Source of the DNA: Syntrophobacterales bacterium
GTDB lineage: Bacteria; Desulfobacterota; Desulfobaccia; Desulfobaccales; 0-14-0-80-60-11
Reading direction: 5' to 3'
DNA: 64,000 nucleotides
Assembly: GCA_023512475.1 (NCBI GenBank)
Contig: JAILZL010000001.1
Location: 161,943 to 225,942, forward strand
Made by a program: the position numbers and the translations under genes. This document shows, piece by piece, positions 27,583 to 36,800 of the stretch. The stretch's first letter is position 1; every line of letters begins with the position of its first letter. The notes below the pieces were generated by a model. It saw only the letters and a program-made list of their open reading frames with translations, was not told the DNA's origin and did not search any database.

Positions 27583-29766
27583 TCAGGCCGCGGGCGGCCC
27601 GCCCTCCCGGGCGAGGAGCTGCCGCACGGCGTTGAGGGCGAAGTGCTTCTTCAGGGCCCGGACCGCCTTGCCTTGGCCGTCCAGCTGCACGCCGCCCACG
27701 AAACTCACCAGCGGACAGGACCTCAGGACCTCCTTGCCCCCCGGGGGCATGCCGACGATGAAGCTCCCCCCGGCGGTGGCCATGAGGAGAAGACCGCCGT
27801 GGCGGGCCAGGTATTCCCTGAGGCGCCGGGCCACTTCCGGCCCCTGCTGGCCCTCGTGGGGCCGGACGAGGAAGAGCTCCGGCTCCGGCCCGGCGGGCCC
27901 GGGGGCGGCCTGACGCCGGGGCTGGCCCTTCAGGGCCAGGTGCCGCAGGCGCTCCAGGGCCTCCTCCCCCACCGCCACCAGGGCCCGCTGCCAGGCCTCC
28001 TGGCGGCGCCACTCGGAGAAGCCCTGGTCGGTGAAGAGCAGCCGCACCTGGTGCACCGGCGGCAGGGGGATGGGCGGCCACAGGGCGCTGGGGCCCACAT
28101 ACGGCACCCCCAGGGCGGCGCAGGCCAGGTCCAGGTCCGGGGCCCCGGTGCCGGAGCAGTCGATGACCAGGGAGATATGGGCCAGAGCCGGCAGCAGCTC
28201 CTCCACCGGCAGGCGCACCGGACTCTCGGGGTCGCCGCCGGGCCGGGGCACCGCCACCGCCAGCCCCGGGAAGATGCGCTTCAGGAGCACCGCCAGGGAG
28301 AGCTCCGGCGGGCTCACCAGCACATAGCCGATGGTGGGGCGGGGGGCTCCGGGAAAGAAGGGGGGCAGTCTCACCGGGATGCTGAGCTCCTCCCCCCGCC
28401 GGAAGGCCTCCTGGCGGATCTGGGCGCTCACCTCCCCCGCCCGGCGCTCCGCCAGCCTCAGGCTTACCCGGGTGCCGGGTGGCAGGGGCGCCAACGTCTC
28501 GGAGACCACCCCCTTCACTTCCGGGGGCAGATCCGGCAGGCTGGGGGCCGCTTCCCCCGCGGTCCAGGTGATGAGGCGGGAGCGCACCGGCTTGCGCCGG
28601 GGCGGGGCCCGGTGCAGGACCTCCTCCCATTGCCGGAGGATGTGGTCCCAGCTGTAGCCCAGGGCGAATTCCCGGGAGCGGCGGCTCCTCTCCGCCAACA
28701 GGCCGGGGTCGGCGTACAGGGCGGTGAGGGCCGCCACCGCCGCCTCCCGGTCCATGAGGCCCCGGACCAGGCCGAATTCATCCACCACCCCGCACTCCGC
28801 CGGGATGGCAAAACCATGCCCCGCCACCAGCTCCCGGCTGGCGGTGTAGGCCAGGGCCACGGGCACCACCCCGGCGCTGGCGGCCTGCAGGTTGGGGAGG
28901 CCGAAGCCCTCCCCCCAGGAGGTGAGGAGGTGCACATCCGCGGCGGCATAAATCTCCGCCAGCCGCTCCAGGGGGATGCCCCCGGAGGCCCGCATGCGGA
29001 AGCCCGGGGTGAAGCGTACCCGGTCCCTCAGCCCCAACGCCTCCAGGTCCTGGCGGATATTGTAGCGGTAGAGGTCACTGCGGGCCGCGTCATCCTCCGG
29101 GTCGGCGTGCAGGTGCAACAGCGCCTCCGGTTTGTCCCGGGCGAAGGCGGCGAAGATGTCCAGGAGCCGGGGCAGGAGCTTGCGGGGCTGGTTGCGGGCA
29201 TCGGAGAGCACCACAAAGCGCCCTTCATACCCCAGGCGGGCCTTGGCCGCCGCCTTGTCAGCGGGCGGCGCGAAGAGCCCGGTGTCCACCCCGTGTGGGA
29301 TGTAGGCAGCCGGGATGCCGCAGGCGGCGGAGACCTCCATGCCGAAGCGGCTCATGGCCACCGGCACATCGGCACAGGACAGCACCTTCACCCAGCCGGC
29401 GGGGAGACGCCCCTCCGGGTCGGCCCCGTCCACCGGGTAGTAATGCACCCAGCGGGTCCCGGACTGGTCCAGATAGCGCTGCACCGGCGGCTCGGTGAGG
29501 AAGCTCATCCACCAGATATCCGCCAGGGTGATGAGGAAGTGGGGCTGCAGGCGGTGGAGATAGCCCAGGAGAACGTCGGCCCCGAAGCGGTCCCGGCGGA
29601 CGGGGTGCACCGGGATGCCCTCCCAATGGGTGGTGGTGCCATACGCCTGCCAACCCAGGATCTCCAGACGGTGGCCCCGGCGGGCCAGCCGGCGGCAAAC
29701 CTCCCGGGTGACCCCTCCGAAGCCGGAGGGGGTGGTGGGACTGTCGGAGACCCACAAGAGCCTCAT
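27583..29766 (-). CDS. Two-part GT4-type glycosyltransferase
   Basis: 727 residues. Residues 1-400 are a GT-B glycosyltransferase of family-4 type: MRLLWVSDSPTTPSGFGGVTREVCRRL at the N-terminus, IPHGVDTGLFAPP at the inter-domain hinge, VVLSDARNQPRKLLPRLLDIF, and the sugar-nucleotide-binding TSWGEGFGLPNLQAASAGVVPVA (E-x7-E-like). Residues about 400-727 form a second, unassigned part with VKGVVSETLAPLPPGTRVSLRLAE, a VLVSPPELSLAVLLKRIFPG Rossmann-like segment and a final FIVGMPPGGKEV. It is predicted to transfer a sugar from a nucleotide donor in the cytoplasm. First gene of the cluster that also encodes GH5-like proteins. Confidence 0.8.
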   Translation of the reverse strand: MRLLWVSDSPTTPSGFGGVTREVCRRLARRGHRLEILGWQAYGTTTHWEGIPVHPVRRDRFGADVLLGYLHRLQPHFLITLADIWWMSFLTEPPVQRYLDQSGTRWVHYYPVDGADPEGRLPAGWVKVLSCADVPVAMSRFGMEVSAACGIPAAYIPHGVDTGLFAPPADKAAAKARLGYEGRFVVLSDARNQPRKLLPRLLDIFAAFARDKPEALLHLHADPEDDAARSDLYRYNIRQDLEALGLRDRVRFTPGFRMRASGGIPLERLAEIYAAADVHLLTSWGEGFGLPNLQAASAGVVPVALAYTASRELVAGHGFAIPAECGVVDEFGLVRGLMDREAAVAALTALYADPGLLAERSRRSREFALGYSWDHILRQWEEVLHRAPPRRKPVRSRLITWTAGEAAPSLPDLPPEVKGVVSETLAPLPPGTRVSLRLAERRAGEVSAQIRQEAFRRGEELSIPVRLPPFFPGAPRPTIGYVLVSPPELSLAVLLKRIFPGLAVAVPRPGGDPESPVRLPVEELLPALAHISLVIDCSGTGAPDLDLACAALGVPYVGPSALWPPIPLPPVHQVRLLFTDQGFSEWRRQEAWQRALVAVGEEALERLRHLALKGQPRRQAAPGPAGPEPELFLVRPHEGQQGPEVARRLREYLARHGGLLLMATAGGSFIVGMPPGGKEVLRSCPLVSFVGGVQLDGQGKAVRALKKHFALNAVRQLLAREGGPPAA

Positions 29767-30098
29767 GGGCAGGCTCCCCGGCGGGTGAAGGGTGGGAGGG
29801 AGACTCGAAAGGAGAAGGGGGAAAGCCCCGGTCCCATTCCGAGGGGGTATGAATTACATGCAGCTTACCACACTCGGGCCGGGCAAGGGAAATTTTAATT
29901 TCATTAAAAAGATTTTTATCATCATGAAAGTTCCCTTCATATAAGTTGGGGATAGCCGCCTGAACCCCGGGACAGCCCCGGTCGCCTCCCTTTCCCCCTC
30001 CTTCCGGGGCAAACATGGCATAATCCCGGGGAGAGGGCGGGGGAGGGATGGCCGGCCTCCCGGCCCGCCCCGGATAAAGCTCAGGAGAGGAGCATACT
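29767..30098. promoter_or_regulatory. Divergent intergenic region with AT-rich dyad
   Basis: About 330 bases between the minus-strand glycosyltransferase cluster and the plus-strand HAD gene. It holds an AT-rich island (about 29890-29930) that stands out in this GC-rich window. AAGGGAA (29885-29891) and TTCCCTT (29931-29937) form outer arms, and TTTCAT (29899-29904) and ATGAAA (29924-29929) form nested inner arms. I could not fit a convincing -35/-10 pair. Probably the operator/promoter area of the nine-gene unit. Confidence 0.45.
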
Positions 30099-30569
30099 GT
30101 GCTGGAGATCGTCGTTCCCGGGTTTAAGAATCTGTCCCTGGCGCATCTGGTCCTGGATTTCAACGGCACCCTAGCCCAGGACGGCCGGCTGCTCGCCGGA
30201 GTGGCCCCCCGGCTGCACCGCCTGGCCCACAACCTGGCGGTACACGTGCTCACCGCCGATACTTTCGGGGGGGTGCATCAGGAGATGGCGGGGTTGCCAG
30301 TCACGGTGAGCGTCATCCCCCGGGGCGACGAGGCCCGGGCCAAGGCGGAGTTTCTCCGGGCTCTGGGGTCCCGGCACAGCGCCGCGGTGGGAAACGGCCG
30401 CAATGACGCCCTGATGCTGCAGGAGGCGGACCTGGGGGTGGCGGTGGTCCAGGAGGAGGGGGCCGCCCGGGAGGCCCTGCTGGCCGCGGACCTGGTGGCC
30501 CCCGGCATTACCGCGGCCCTGGACCTTTTCCTGGTCCCGGGCCGCCTCATCGCCACCCTGCGCGCCTGA
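30099..30569 (+). CDS. Soluble P-type-ATPase-like HAD protein
   Basis: 156 residues, GTG start preceded by AGGAGAGGAG. HAD-fold phosphatase resembling the phosphorylation domain of P-type ATPases (COG4087 type). Motif I is DFNGTLAQDG (Asp26), motif II is VLTADTFGG, and motif IV is GNGRNDALMLQEADLGVAV, which matches GDGxNDxxML. There is no large cap domain. Cytoplasmic; substrate unknown. It sits alone on the plus strand between the glycosyltransferase cluster and the NMNAT-like gene. Confidence 0.78.
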   Translation: MLEIVVPGFKNLSLAHLVLDFNGTLAQDGRLLAGVAPRLHRLAHNLAVHVLTADTFGGVHQEMAGLPVTVSVIPRGDEARAKAEFLRALGSRHSAAVGNGRNDALMLQEADLGVAVVQEEGAAREALLAADLVAPGITAALDLFLVPGRLIATLRA

Positions 30570-30611
30570 GGCCGCCCGCAGGCCGCGCCCTGGGGGAACC
30601 GAGCCGGGGGT

Positions 30612-31166
30612 TCACCCGCCCGCCAGCGCCAGGCGGGGCACCAGGTCCAGGTCCCGGATCAGCCGGGCCACCGCCGGGGGCACCAGGTGCTCCCAGGGCT
30701 CCCCCCGGCCCATGAGGCGTCGGATGGCGGTGCCGGTGAGGCCCTTTTCCTCCGGGGATTTCCGCCACAGGACCTCCACCCGCAGGCCCAGGGCGGTGAA
30801 CTGGGCCAGCTTGCGTTCCCCCCAGGCATCGTAAATGGTGAGATAAAAGGTGGCCTGAAGAGGCACATAGAACCGGTAGAGTTCCGGGAAATTGATGGGC
30901 AGGGGGACCAAGGCGAACTCCCGGCAGTCCAGCCCCGCCTCCCACAGGGCCTCCCGCACCAGGAGGTAGCGCTCATAGTAGGTGAGGGGATTGTGCTCCG
31001 GCGAACTGCGGCGGGGGTCGGCGGGGTCAAAGCGGGTGAGGGTGGGGTCCGGATTGGTGATGCCCACCACCAGCCGGCGGCAGCGGGCCTTGGCGGCCAG
31101 GACATATTTCAGATGATCCAGGTGAAAGACCTGGAAGCGGCCGTGCACCACCCCGAGCTCAGTCAT
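30612..31166 (-). CDS. NMN adenylyltransferase-like nucleotidyltransferase
   Basis: 184 residues of the HxGH nucleotidyltransferase superfamily. It has GVVHGRFQVFHLDHLKYV (HLDH in place of HxGH) and the C-terminal GLTGTAIRRLM, equivalent to the ISxTxxR phosphate-binding motif. This is the pattern of archaeal-type NadM-like NMN adenylyltransferases, which make NAD from NMN and ATP. The middle part (LPINFPELYRFYVPLQATFYLTIYDAW) fits that group. The first His-x-x-His residue of the usual GxFxPxHxGH is shifted, so another nucleotide donor is possible. It overlaps the upstream phosphoglycerate mutase gene by 8 bases. Confidence 0.75.
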   Translation of the reverse strand: MTELGVVHGRFQVFHLDHLKYVLAAKARCRRLVVGITNPDPTLTRFDPADPRRSSPEHNPLTYYERYLLVREALWEAGLDCREFALVPLPINFPELYRFYVPLQATFYLTIYDAWGERKLAQFTALGLRVEVLWRKSPEEKGLTGTAIRRLMGRGEPWEHLVPPAVARLIRDLDLVPRLALAGG

Positions 31167-32484
31167 GCTGTCCCCCTTTCTCCCGGCCCAGGCGCAGGGG
31201 CCGATATCTCCCCGGGAAAAAGGGCTGGTCCCGGGGGCTGTCCCGCAGGCCCATGAGCTTGCCCCGGTCCAGGAAGTTCAGAATCAGGGGCAGCAGCTCC
31301 TCCCCCCGCACCAGCCCCAGGGCCCCTTGGGCGCAATCGATTTCGGAAAACCGCGTGACCCGGTCCCGCCAGGGATATTTCCCCACCATCAGCAGGGGCA
31401 CCGGCTCCCCGGAGTGGATCATGGGCCCGCAGCTGGGGGTGGCGTGGTCCGCGGTGATCACCAGGAGGGTGTCCGGGTCGGGGACGATCTCCTCCAGGGC
31501 CACCGCCAGAGCCTGGTCCAGGGCCTCGATCACCGCCCGCTTGTGGTGGGGATCCTTGGTATGGGCCGCTTCATCCGGCGCCTTGGTGTGCACATAGACC
31601 AGATCATACTGCCGGGCCCGGGCGGCCTGGGTGAGCCGCGCCGCCAGATCCCGGGCGGGATCGTCCGTGTCCGGTGCCGGCGCCAGGGTGAATCCCAGAA
31701 AGCGGCACAGACCCCGGTAGAGGATCCCGGCCGCCACGGCCAGGGGCCGAAGACCCCATTTCTCCCCGAAGGGCATGACCGGCCGCCATTGGCCGGCCCG
31801 CTGCAGACCCACGGCATTGAGGGCGGCAAGCCCCGCCCGCCGCCGGGCCCGGTTCAGGGGATGGGCGGCAAGCCGGGCGTGGCTCCAGGCCACATAGGCG
31901 TTGAGGGCCTGGGCGGTGCGCCGGGCCCTGGGATCGGCCGAGTGCCCCTCCCAGGGCTGCACCTCCATCAGGGGCCGGCCCTCGTAGATGGGGTTGGAAT
32001 CGGTGACCGCCGGCGACACCTCCCCGGAAAGCTTCACAATCCCCCGGATCCCCCCGGTGGGGATGAAGGTGACCTCCACCCCCTGGTGTTCAAACTTCTC
32101 CACCGCAGCCTGCAGGCTTCGGGCCACCTCCTCCTCCACCCGGGGGTCCTCCTCCTGGAGGATGAGTTCCCCCCGCCGGCGGCGCACCGCGAAGATGCGG
32201 CCCAACAAGGCCACGTCGTGCTTCTCCAGGGGAATCCCCGCCCCCAGGGCTTCCAGATACCCCCGCCCGGGGAAGTCCGCCAGGGAATAGCCGAACAGGA
32301 GGACGTGGGCCAATTCGCTGGGAAGGGCGGCGCCCAGGCGCCAGGGGTGGAAGAGACCCGTCATTCCCAGGGCCGCCAGGCGGTCGAGATGGGGGGTCCG
32401 GGCCGCCTCCAGGGGGGTGCGGCCCCCCAACGCGTCATACGCCCGGTCCCCCAGCCCGTCCAGGATGAGGAGGATGCAGCGCAT
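31159..32484 (-). CDS. apgM: Archaeal-type 2,3-BPG-independent phosphoglycerate mutase
   Basis: 441 residues of the alkaline-phosphatase superfamily. Metal-binding start ILLILDGLGDRAYDALGGRTPLEAARTPHLD, the serine-nucleophile region PSELAHVLLFGYSLADFPGRGYLEALGAG, the phosphate-loop HTKAPDEAAHTKDPHHK, and ITADHATPSCGPMIHSGEPVPLL. It interconverts 2- and 3-phosphoglycerate with manganese or zinc ions. Such apgM proteins are common in archaea and in several deltaproteobacteria. Length is slightly above the usual 400-415, with extra sequence around the segment TAQALNAYVAWSHARLAAHPLNRARRRAG. Part of an overlapping set with the NMNAT-like gene. Confidence 0.85.
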   Translation of the reverse strand: MRCILLILDGLGDRAYDALGGRTPLEAARTPHLDRLAALGMTGLFHPWRLGAALPSELAHVLLFGYSLADFPGRGYLEALGAGIPLEKHDVALLGRIFAVRRRRGELILQEEDPRVEEEVARSLQAAVEKFEHQGVEVTFIPTGGIRGIVKLSGEVSPAVTDSNPIYEGRPLMEVQPWEGHSADPRARRTAQALNAYVAWSHARLAAHPLNRARRRAGLAALNAVGLQRAGQWRPVMPFGEKWGLRPLAVAAGILYRGLCRFLGFTLAPAPDTDDPARDLAARLTQAARARQYDLVYVHTKAPDEAAHTKDPHHKRAVIEALDQALAVALEEIVPDPDTLLVITADHATPSCGPMIHSGEPVPLLMVGKYPWRDRVTRFSEIDCAQGALGLVRGEELLPLILNFLDRGKLMGLRDSPRDQPFFPGRYRPLRLGREKGGQHD

Positions 32485-32538
32485 AAATTTTGTCCGGGAT
32501 GGATGAGGGAGAAGGGCCCTCGGCCCTGGATCCTCCCC

Positions 32539-33420
32539 TCACCCTCCCCCCGAGCCCTCGCGCGGGGTGGGGCAGGGGGCCTTGGGAGAGGCAGCGGAAG
32601 GCCACCGCCCCCTTGTCCCCTCTTCTTCGGCCCGAAGCTGGAAATATTCCTCCACCACCGCCCGGGTCTGGCGCAGGCCCGCCTCGTCATGCAGCTCCAG
32701 CACCCACCAGCGGCAGAGGGGGAGGCTCTCCAGGAGTCGGAGGCGAGCCTCCATCTGGGCCAGGGTCCAAGGGGGCTGATGCCCCTCCTCGGTCTCCACA
32801 TGATACACGTGGGCCTGCAGGATGCGGTCCGGATGGGGGGAGATGAAATCCTCCACCCGCCAGACGCCGCTTTGCACCGCCGGGGAAACCTGGGCATGGC
32901 CCACATCCAGGGTGCCGAAGGCGCCCGAAAGCCGGAGCAGCTTTTCATACAGCCGGGGGCGGCTGCTCCAGCCCCAGGCCAGGTTTTCCACGCACAGGCG
33001 CAGCCCCAGGCGGTGGGCGAACTGCACCAGCTCGGTCAAACCCGCCACCGCCGCGGGCCAGCTCAAATCGGCGCTGGACTCCCGCCCCAGACCGCCGAGG
33101 TGGATGGTGACATAGCGGGCCCCCACCTTGGAGAGGAGGCGGCAGGCCTCCCGGTACAAACTCCGGGCCCGGTGGGTCTCCCCGGGATCCTCGGCTCCCA
33201 GATCCACCCCCGGGAAGGCCAGATGAAACCGGACCTCCAGAGGTGAGAGGTTTGCCAGCTCCCGGGTGAGCTCCGCCTCCGCCCGGGGGGTGGCGGCCAC
33301 CGCTTCCGCCGGGAGCGTCCAGTCAACCCCCTGGAGGTCCAGGTCCCGGGCCAGCTGCCGGAGTCTTCCCGCCTCCGGGAGGAAATTGCAGCAGGCGAGC
33401 TGCGGCCGGGGTTGCCTCAC
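32539..33420 (-). CDS. TIM-barrel sugar-phosphate isomerase/AP-endonuclease-2-like protein
   Basis: 293 residues. GTG start at 33420, preceded by GGGAGG four bases upstream; the longer in-frame reading runs into the tRNA-Asn gene and is rejected. The fold is the xylose-isomerase-like TIM barrel: VTIHLGGLG, LCVENLAWGW (Glu/Asn metal region), LDVGHAQVS (Asp/His metal ligands), and ILQAHVYHVETEEGHQPPW. Metal-binding His, Glu and Asp positions are conserved, so it is probably active as an isomerase, epimerase or endonuclease. The C-terminal 20 residues are Pro/Gly/Arg-rich. It stands just upstream of apgM on the same strand. Confidence 0.72.
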   Translation of the reverse strand: MRQPRPQLACCNFLPEAGRLRQLARDLDLQGVDWTLPAEAVAATPRAEAELTRELANLSPLEVRFHLAFPGVDLGAEDPGETHRARSLYREACRLLSKVGARYVTIHLGGLGRESSADLSWPAAVAGLTELVQFAHRLGLRLCVENLAWGWSSRPRLYEKLLRLSGAFGTLDVGHAQVSPAVQSGVWRVEDFISPHPDRILQAHVYHVETEEGHQPPWTLAQMEARLRLLESLPLCRWWVLELHDEAGLRQTRAVVEEYFQLRAEEEGTRGRWPSAASPKAPCPTPREGSGGG

Positions 33421-33493
33421 GTGACCTCCCTTCCCACTCCCGCCTCCCTGAGGCTCCGGGCCTCTGGCCCGCGCTGAGCCCTGAGCGCCGCAG

Positions 33494-33522
33494 AAAAAAA
33501 AGGGCGGCCGCCGCGGCCACCC
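33494..33522 (-). terminator. Intrinsic terminator after tRNA-Asn
   Basis: An 8-bp GC stem (GGG and GGCCG arms with one mismatch) with a two-base loop is followed on the minus strand by eight T. It lies 12 bases beyond the encoded CCA of tRNA-Asn. Confidence 0.8.
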
Positions 33523-33533
33523 CCACCGTTGTC

Positions 33534-33609
33534 TGGCTCCCCGGGACGGACTCGAACCGCCGACCAAGTGGTTAACAGCCACCCGCTCTACCTGCTGAGC
33601 TACCGGGGA
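33534..33609 (-). tRNA. tRNA-Asn (GTT anticodon)
   Basis: 76-base cloverleaf with acceptor TCCCCGG/CCGGGGA, discriminator G and encoded CCA. The anticodon arm GGTGG-CTGTTAA-CCACT gives GTT. The T loop is TTCGAGT. Standard bacterial tRNA-Asn. Confidence 0.95.
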
Positions 33610-33649
33610 TCATGGGTTTCCGGCCCCTCACGGAGCCATGTCATCGTTC

Positions 33650-33678
33650 AATGTAGCAAGGCGGCCAGGAAAATGCAA
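33650..33678 (-). promoter_or_regulatory. Possible promoter of tRNA-Asn
   Basis: -35 TTGCAT (33673-33678), 17-base spacer and -10 TACATT (33650-33655), placing the start about 30 bases ahead of the tRNA. Match is moderate. Confidence 0.35.
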
Positions 33679-33822
33679 CCCCTTTGTGCCTCCCGGAAAG
33701 AAGCCCTCAGACCCCGAAAACCGGGCCCGGTCTTTTAAGTTTTTCCCACCCCGGGTCGATGAGAGAAGAGAGCGGGTGGATGGGCCGCCCCGCGGTCGCC
33801 CGGCCCTGCCCCAGGACCTGAC

Positions 33823-36800
33823 ATGATGGATTTCTCCCGCAAGCACCGCGCCCTGCCGGCCACCCCGCCTCCCCGGTCCGGGATCCTGTGGGCGGCGGGC
33901 CTGCTGGGCCTGTGCCTTTCCGTGGGCGCCGCCCTGGCCGTCTGGGTCTGGGAGGAGGACAGCCGCCGCCTGCGTTTCCTCCACGAGGCCCGGGATGCGG
34001 TCAGCCGACTGGGCGGCACCATCCAGCAGACCCACACCGCCCTTACGAGCCTGGCCTCTTTTTTGGCCATCTCCCAGGAGCCGGGGCGGGAGCACTTCCG
34101 GCGCTTCACGGAGCCCTTCCTCTCCTATCTCCAGCCCACTTACAATCCGGGGCTGCGGGCCCTGGGCTGGGTCCCCCGGCTGCCGGCCGCGGCCCGGCCG
34201 GACTTTGAGGAGGCCCGGCGCCGGGAGGGCCTGGCGGACTTTCAGCTGAAGGAAAAGGACGCCTCGGGCAACCTGGTGCCGGCGGCCCCCCGGGAGGAAT
34301 ACTTTCCCCTCCATTTCGTGGAGCCCCTGCCGGGCCGGGAGGTCCTCCTGGGGTTTGACCTGGGCTCCGAACCCGCCCGGCGCCAAGCCCTGATCTGGGC
34401 CCGGGACCGGGGCGATCCCGCCGCCACCCGACCCCTGCTGCTGGCCCAGGAACAGGAGGGCTATAAAGGCATCCTCATCTTCTGGCCGGTCTTTCAGGGA
34501 GACCGGCCCCCCACCGGGGTGGAGGAGCGCCGCCGGGCCCTGACGGGCTTCGCCCTGGGCGTCTTCCGGGTGGCGGATCTGATAGGCCATACCTTCCCTG
34601 AGCGGGAGCGCAATCTCTGCCTGCACCTCTTCGATGACCTGGCCCCCCCGGGCGAGCGCTTTTTGGTATCCTATTCCCTGCAAACCGCCGCCCCCCTGCA
34701 GGTGCCCCCGGACATGGACCCCGCCGCTTCTTGGCCGCCCGCCTGGACCTACACCGCGGTGGTGGACGTGGGCAGCCGGCTGTGGCGGGTGGTGGTGGTG
34801 CCCGCCACCCGGCCTTGGTGGCTTTTGACCCTCTGGCTGCCCCTCCTGGTGGGGCTCGGGGGGGCGGTGACCACCGGCCTGCTGGTGGCTTTCCTGCACA
34901 AACGGCACCAGAACCTCGCCTCTTTGGCCGCCCTGAACCAGAGCCTGGAGATGCGGGTGGAGCGGCGTACCGCCGAGTTGCGGGCGGCCAACGCCTCCCT
35001 GGAGCGGGAGATCCGGGAGCACCGCCGGGCCCGCCGGGCCCTGGAGGAGAGCGAGGAGCGCACCCGGCTCATCCTCGACCATCTCCAGGCCGGCATCCTC
35101 ATCGTGGAGGCCGCCAGCCGGCGGGTGGTGGAGGCCAACCCCAGCGCCCTGCGCCTGCTGGGCTGCACCCGGGAGGAGCTTTTGGGCACCGTCTGCCATC
35201 AGCGCCTCTGTCCGGCCGAGGCGGGCCGCTGTCCCCTCCTCGATCAGGGCCGGGCGGTGTACAACGCCGAGCGGGAGCTCATCCGCCGGGACGGGACCCG
35301 GCTCCCCATCCTGAAGACCGTGGTGCCCATCACCCTGGGCGGGCGGCTGCACCTGCTGGAAAGCTTTGTGGATATCTCGGCCCAGAAACAGGCCGAAGCG
35401 GAGCTCCGGGCCGCCCGGGAGGCGGCGGAGGAGCTCAACCGGCAACTGGCGGAGGTCAACCGCCAGCTGGAGGAGGCCATCGGCCAGGCCAATCTCCTGG
35501 CCACCCAGGCGGCGGTGGCCAATGTGGCCAAAAGCGAGTTTCTGGCCCGCATGAGCCACGAAATCCGCACCCCCATGAACAGCATCATCGGCTTCACGGA
35601 GCTTTTGGGCGACACCCCCTTAAGCGAGGAGCAGGCGGGCTTTGTGCGGAACGTCAAGCAGAGCGCCGAGGCCCTGCTGGCCCTCAACAACGACATCCTG
35701 GACTTCTCCAAGATCGAGGCCGGCCACCTCTCCCTGGAGGAGGTGGACTTCGACCCGGAACTCCTGGCCTACGAGGTCTGCGATCTCATCTCCCCCCGGC
35801 TGAAGGACAAGCCGGTGGAGCTCCTCTGCCGCATCGGCGATGAGGTGCCGGGGTTCGTCCGGGGCGACCCCGCCCGCTTCCGGCAGGTGCTCCTCAATCT
35901 CCTGAGCAACGCCGAGAAATTCACCCCCGCAGGCGAGATCGAGCTCTCCCTGGAGGTGGCGGAAACCCGGGCCGACGAGCTGCTCCTGTTGGTCAAGGTC
36001 CGGGATACCGGCGTGGGCATCCCGGAAGAGAAACAGGAGCAGATCTTTGACGCCTTCCAGCAGGCCGATGGCTCCATCACCCGGCAGTTTGGCGGCACCG
36101 GCCTGGGACTGGCCATCTGCCGCCAGCTGGCCCGGCTCATGGGGGGCGAGGTGCAGGTGACCAGCCGGGTGGGGCAGGGCAGCACCTTCTTTTTCACCGC
36201 CTGGGTGCGGAAAAGTGACAAGGCCGCCTCCGGCAGACCCATCCCCCAGGGGCTGGCGGGGAAAAGGGTGCTCATCCTGGACGACAACGAGACCCACCTG
36301 GATATCCTGGGCCGCCTCCTGGGCCAGCTGGGCCTTAGGGTGACCGCCTTGTCCCGGGGGGAGGAGGTGCTCCCCACCCTGCAGGCGGCTCCCCCCGAGG
36401 ATCCCTTTCACCTGGCCATCCTGGACATCCAGATGCCGGGCATGGACGGCTACTCCGCGGCCCAAAGCATCCGGGCCAGGGAGGCGGACGGGGGCCGCCT
36501 GCCCCTGTTGGCCTACTCCTCCTCCACGGATCAGCGCCGCTCCCGCTTTCTGGAGGCGGGCTTCGACGGCTTCCTGGTGAAACCGGTGAAACGGCCGGAG
36601 CTGGTGGCCATGCTCTCCCGCCTCCTGGGCGCCGACAACCCGGTGGCGGACAAAAGCCCCACCTTCATCACCCAGCAGACCCTGTGGGAGGACCTGAAGC
36701 ATGGCACCCGCATCCTCCTGGTGGAGGACAATCCCGTCAACCAGAAACTGGCCCTGCTCATGCTCACCAAGGGGGGGTACCAGGTGGAGCTGGCCGAAAA

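Noticed and set aside
33421..33582. ATG-started N-terminal extension of the TIM-barrel protein
   Set aside because: It would run through the tRNA-Asn gene and its terminator; the GTG at 33420 has a good Shine-Dalgarno.
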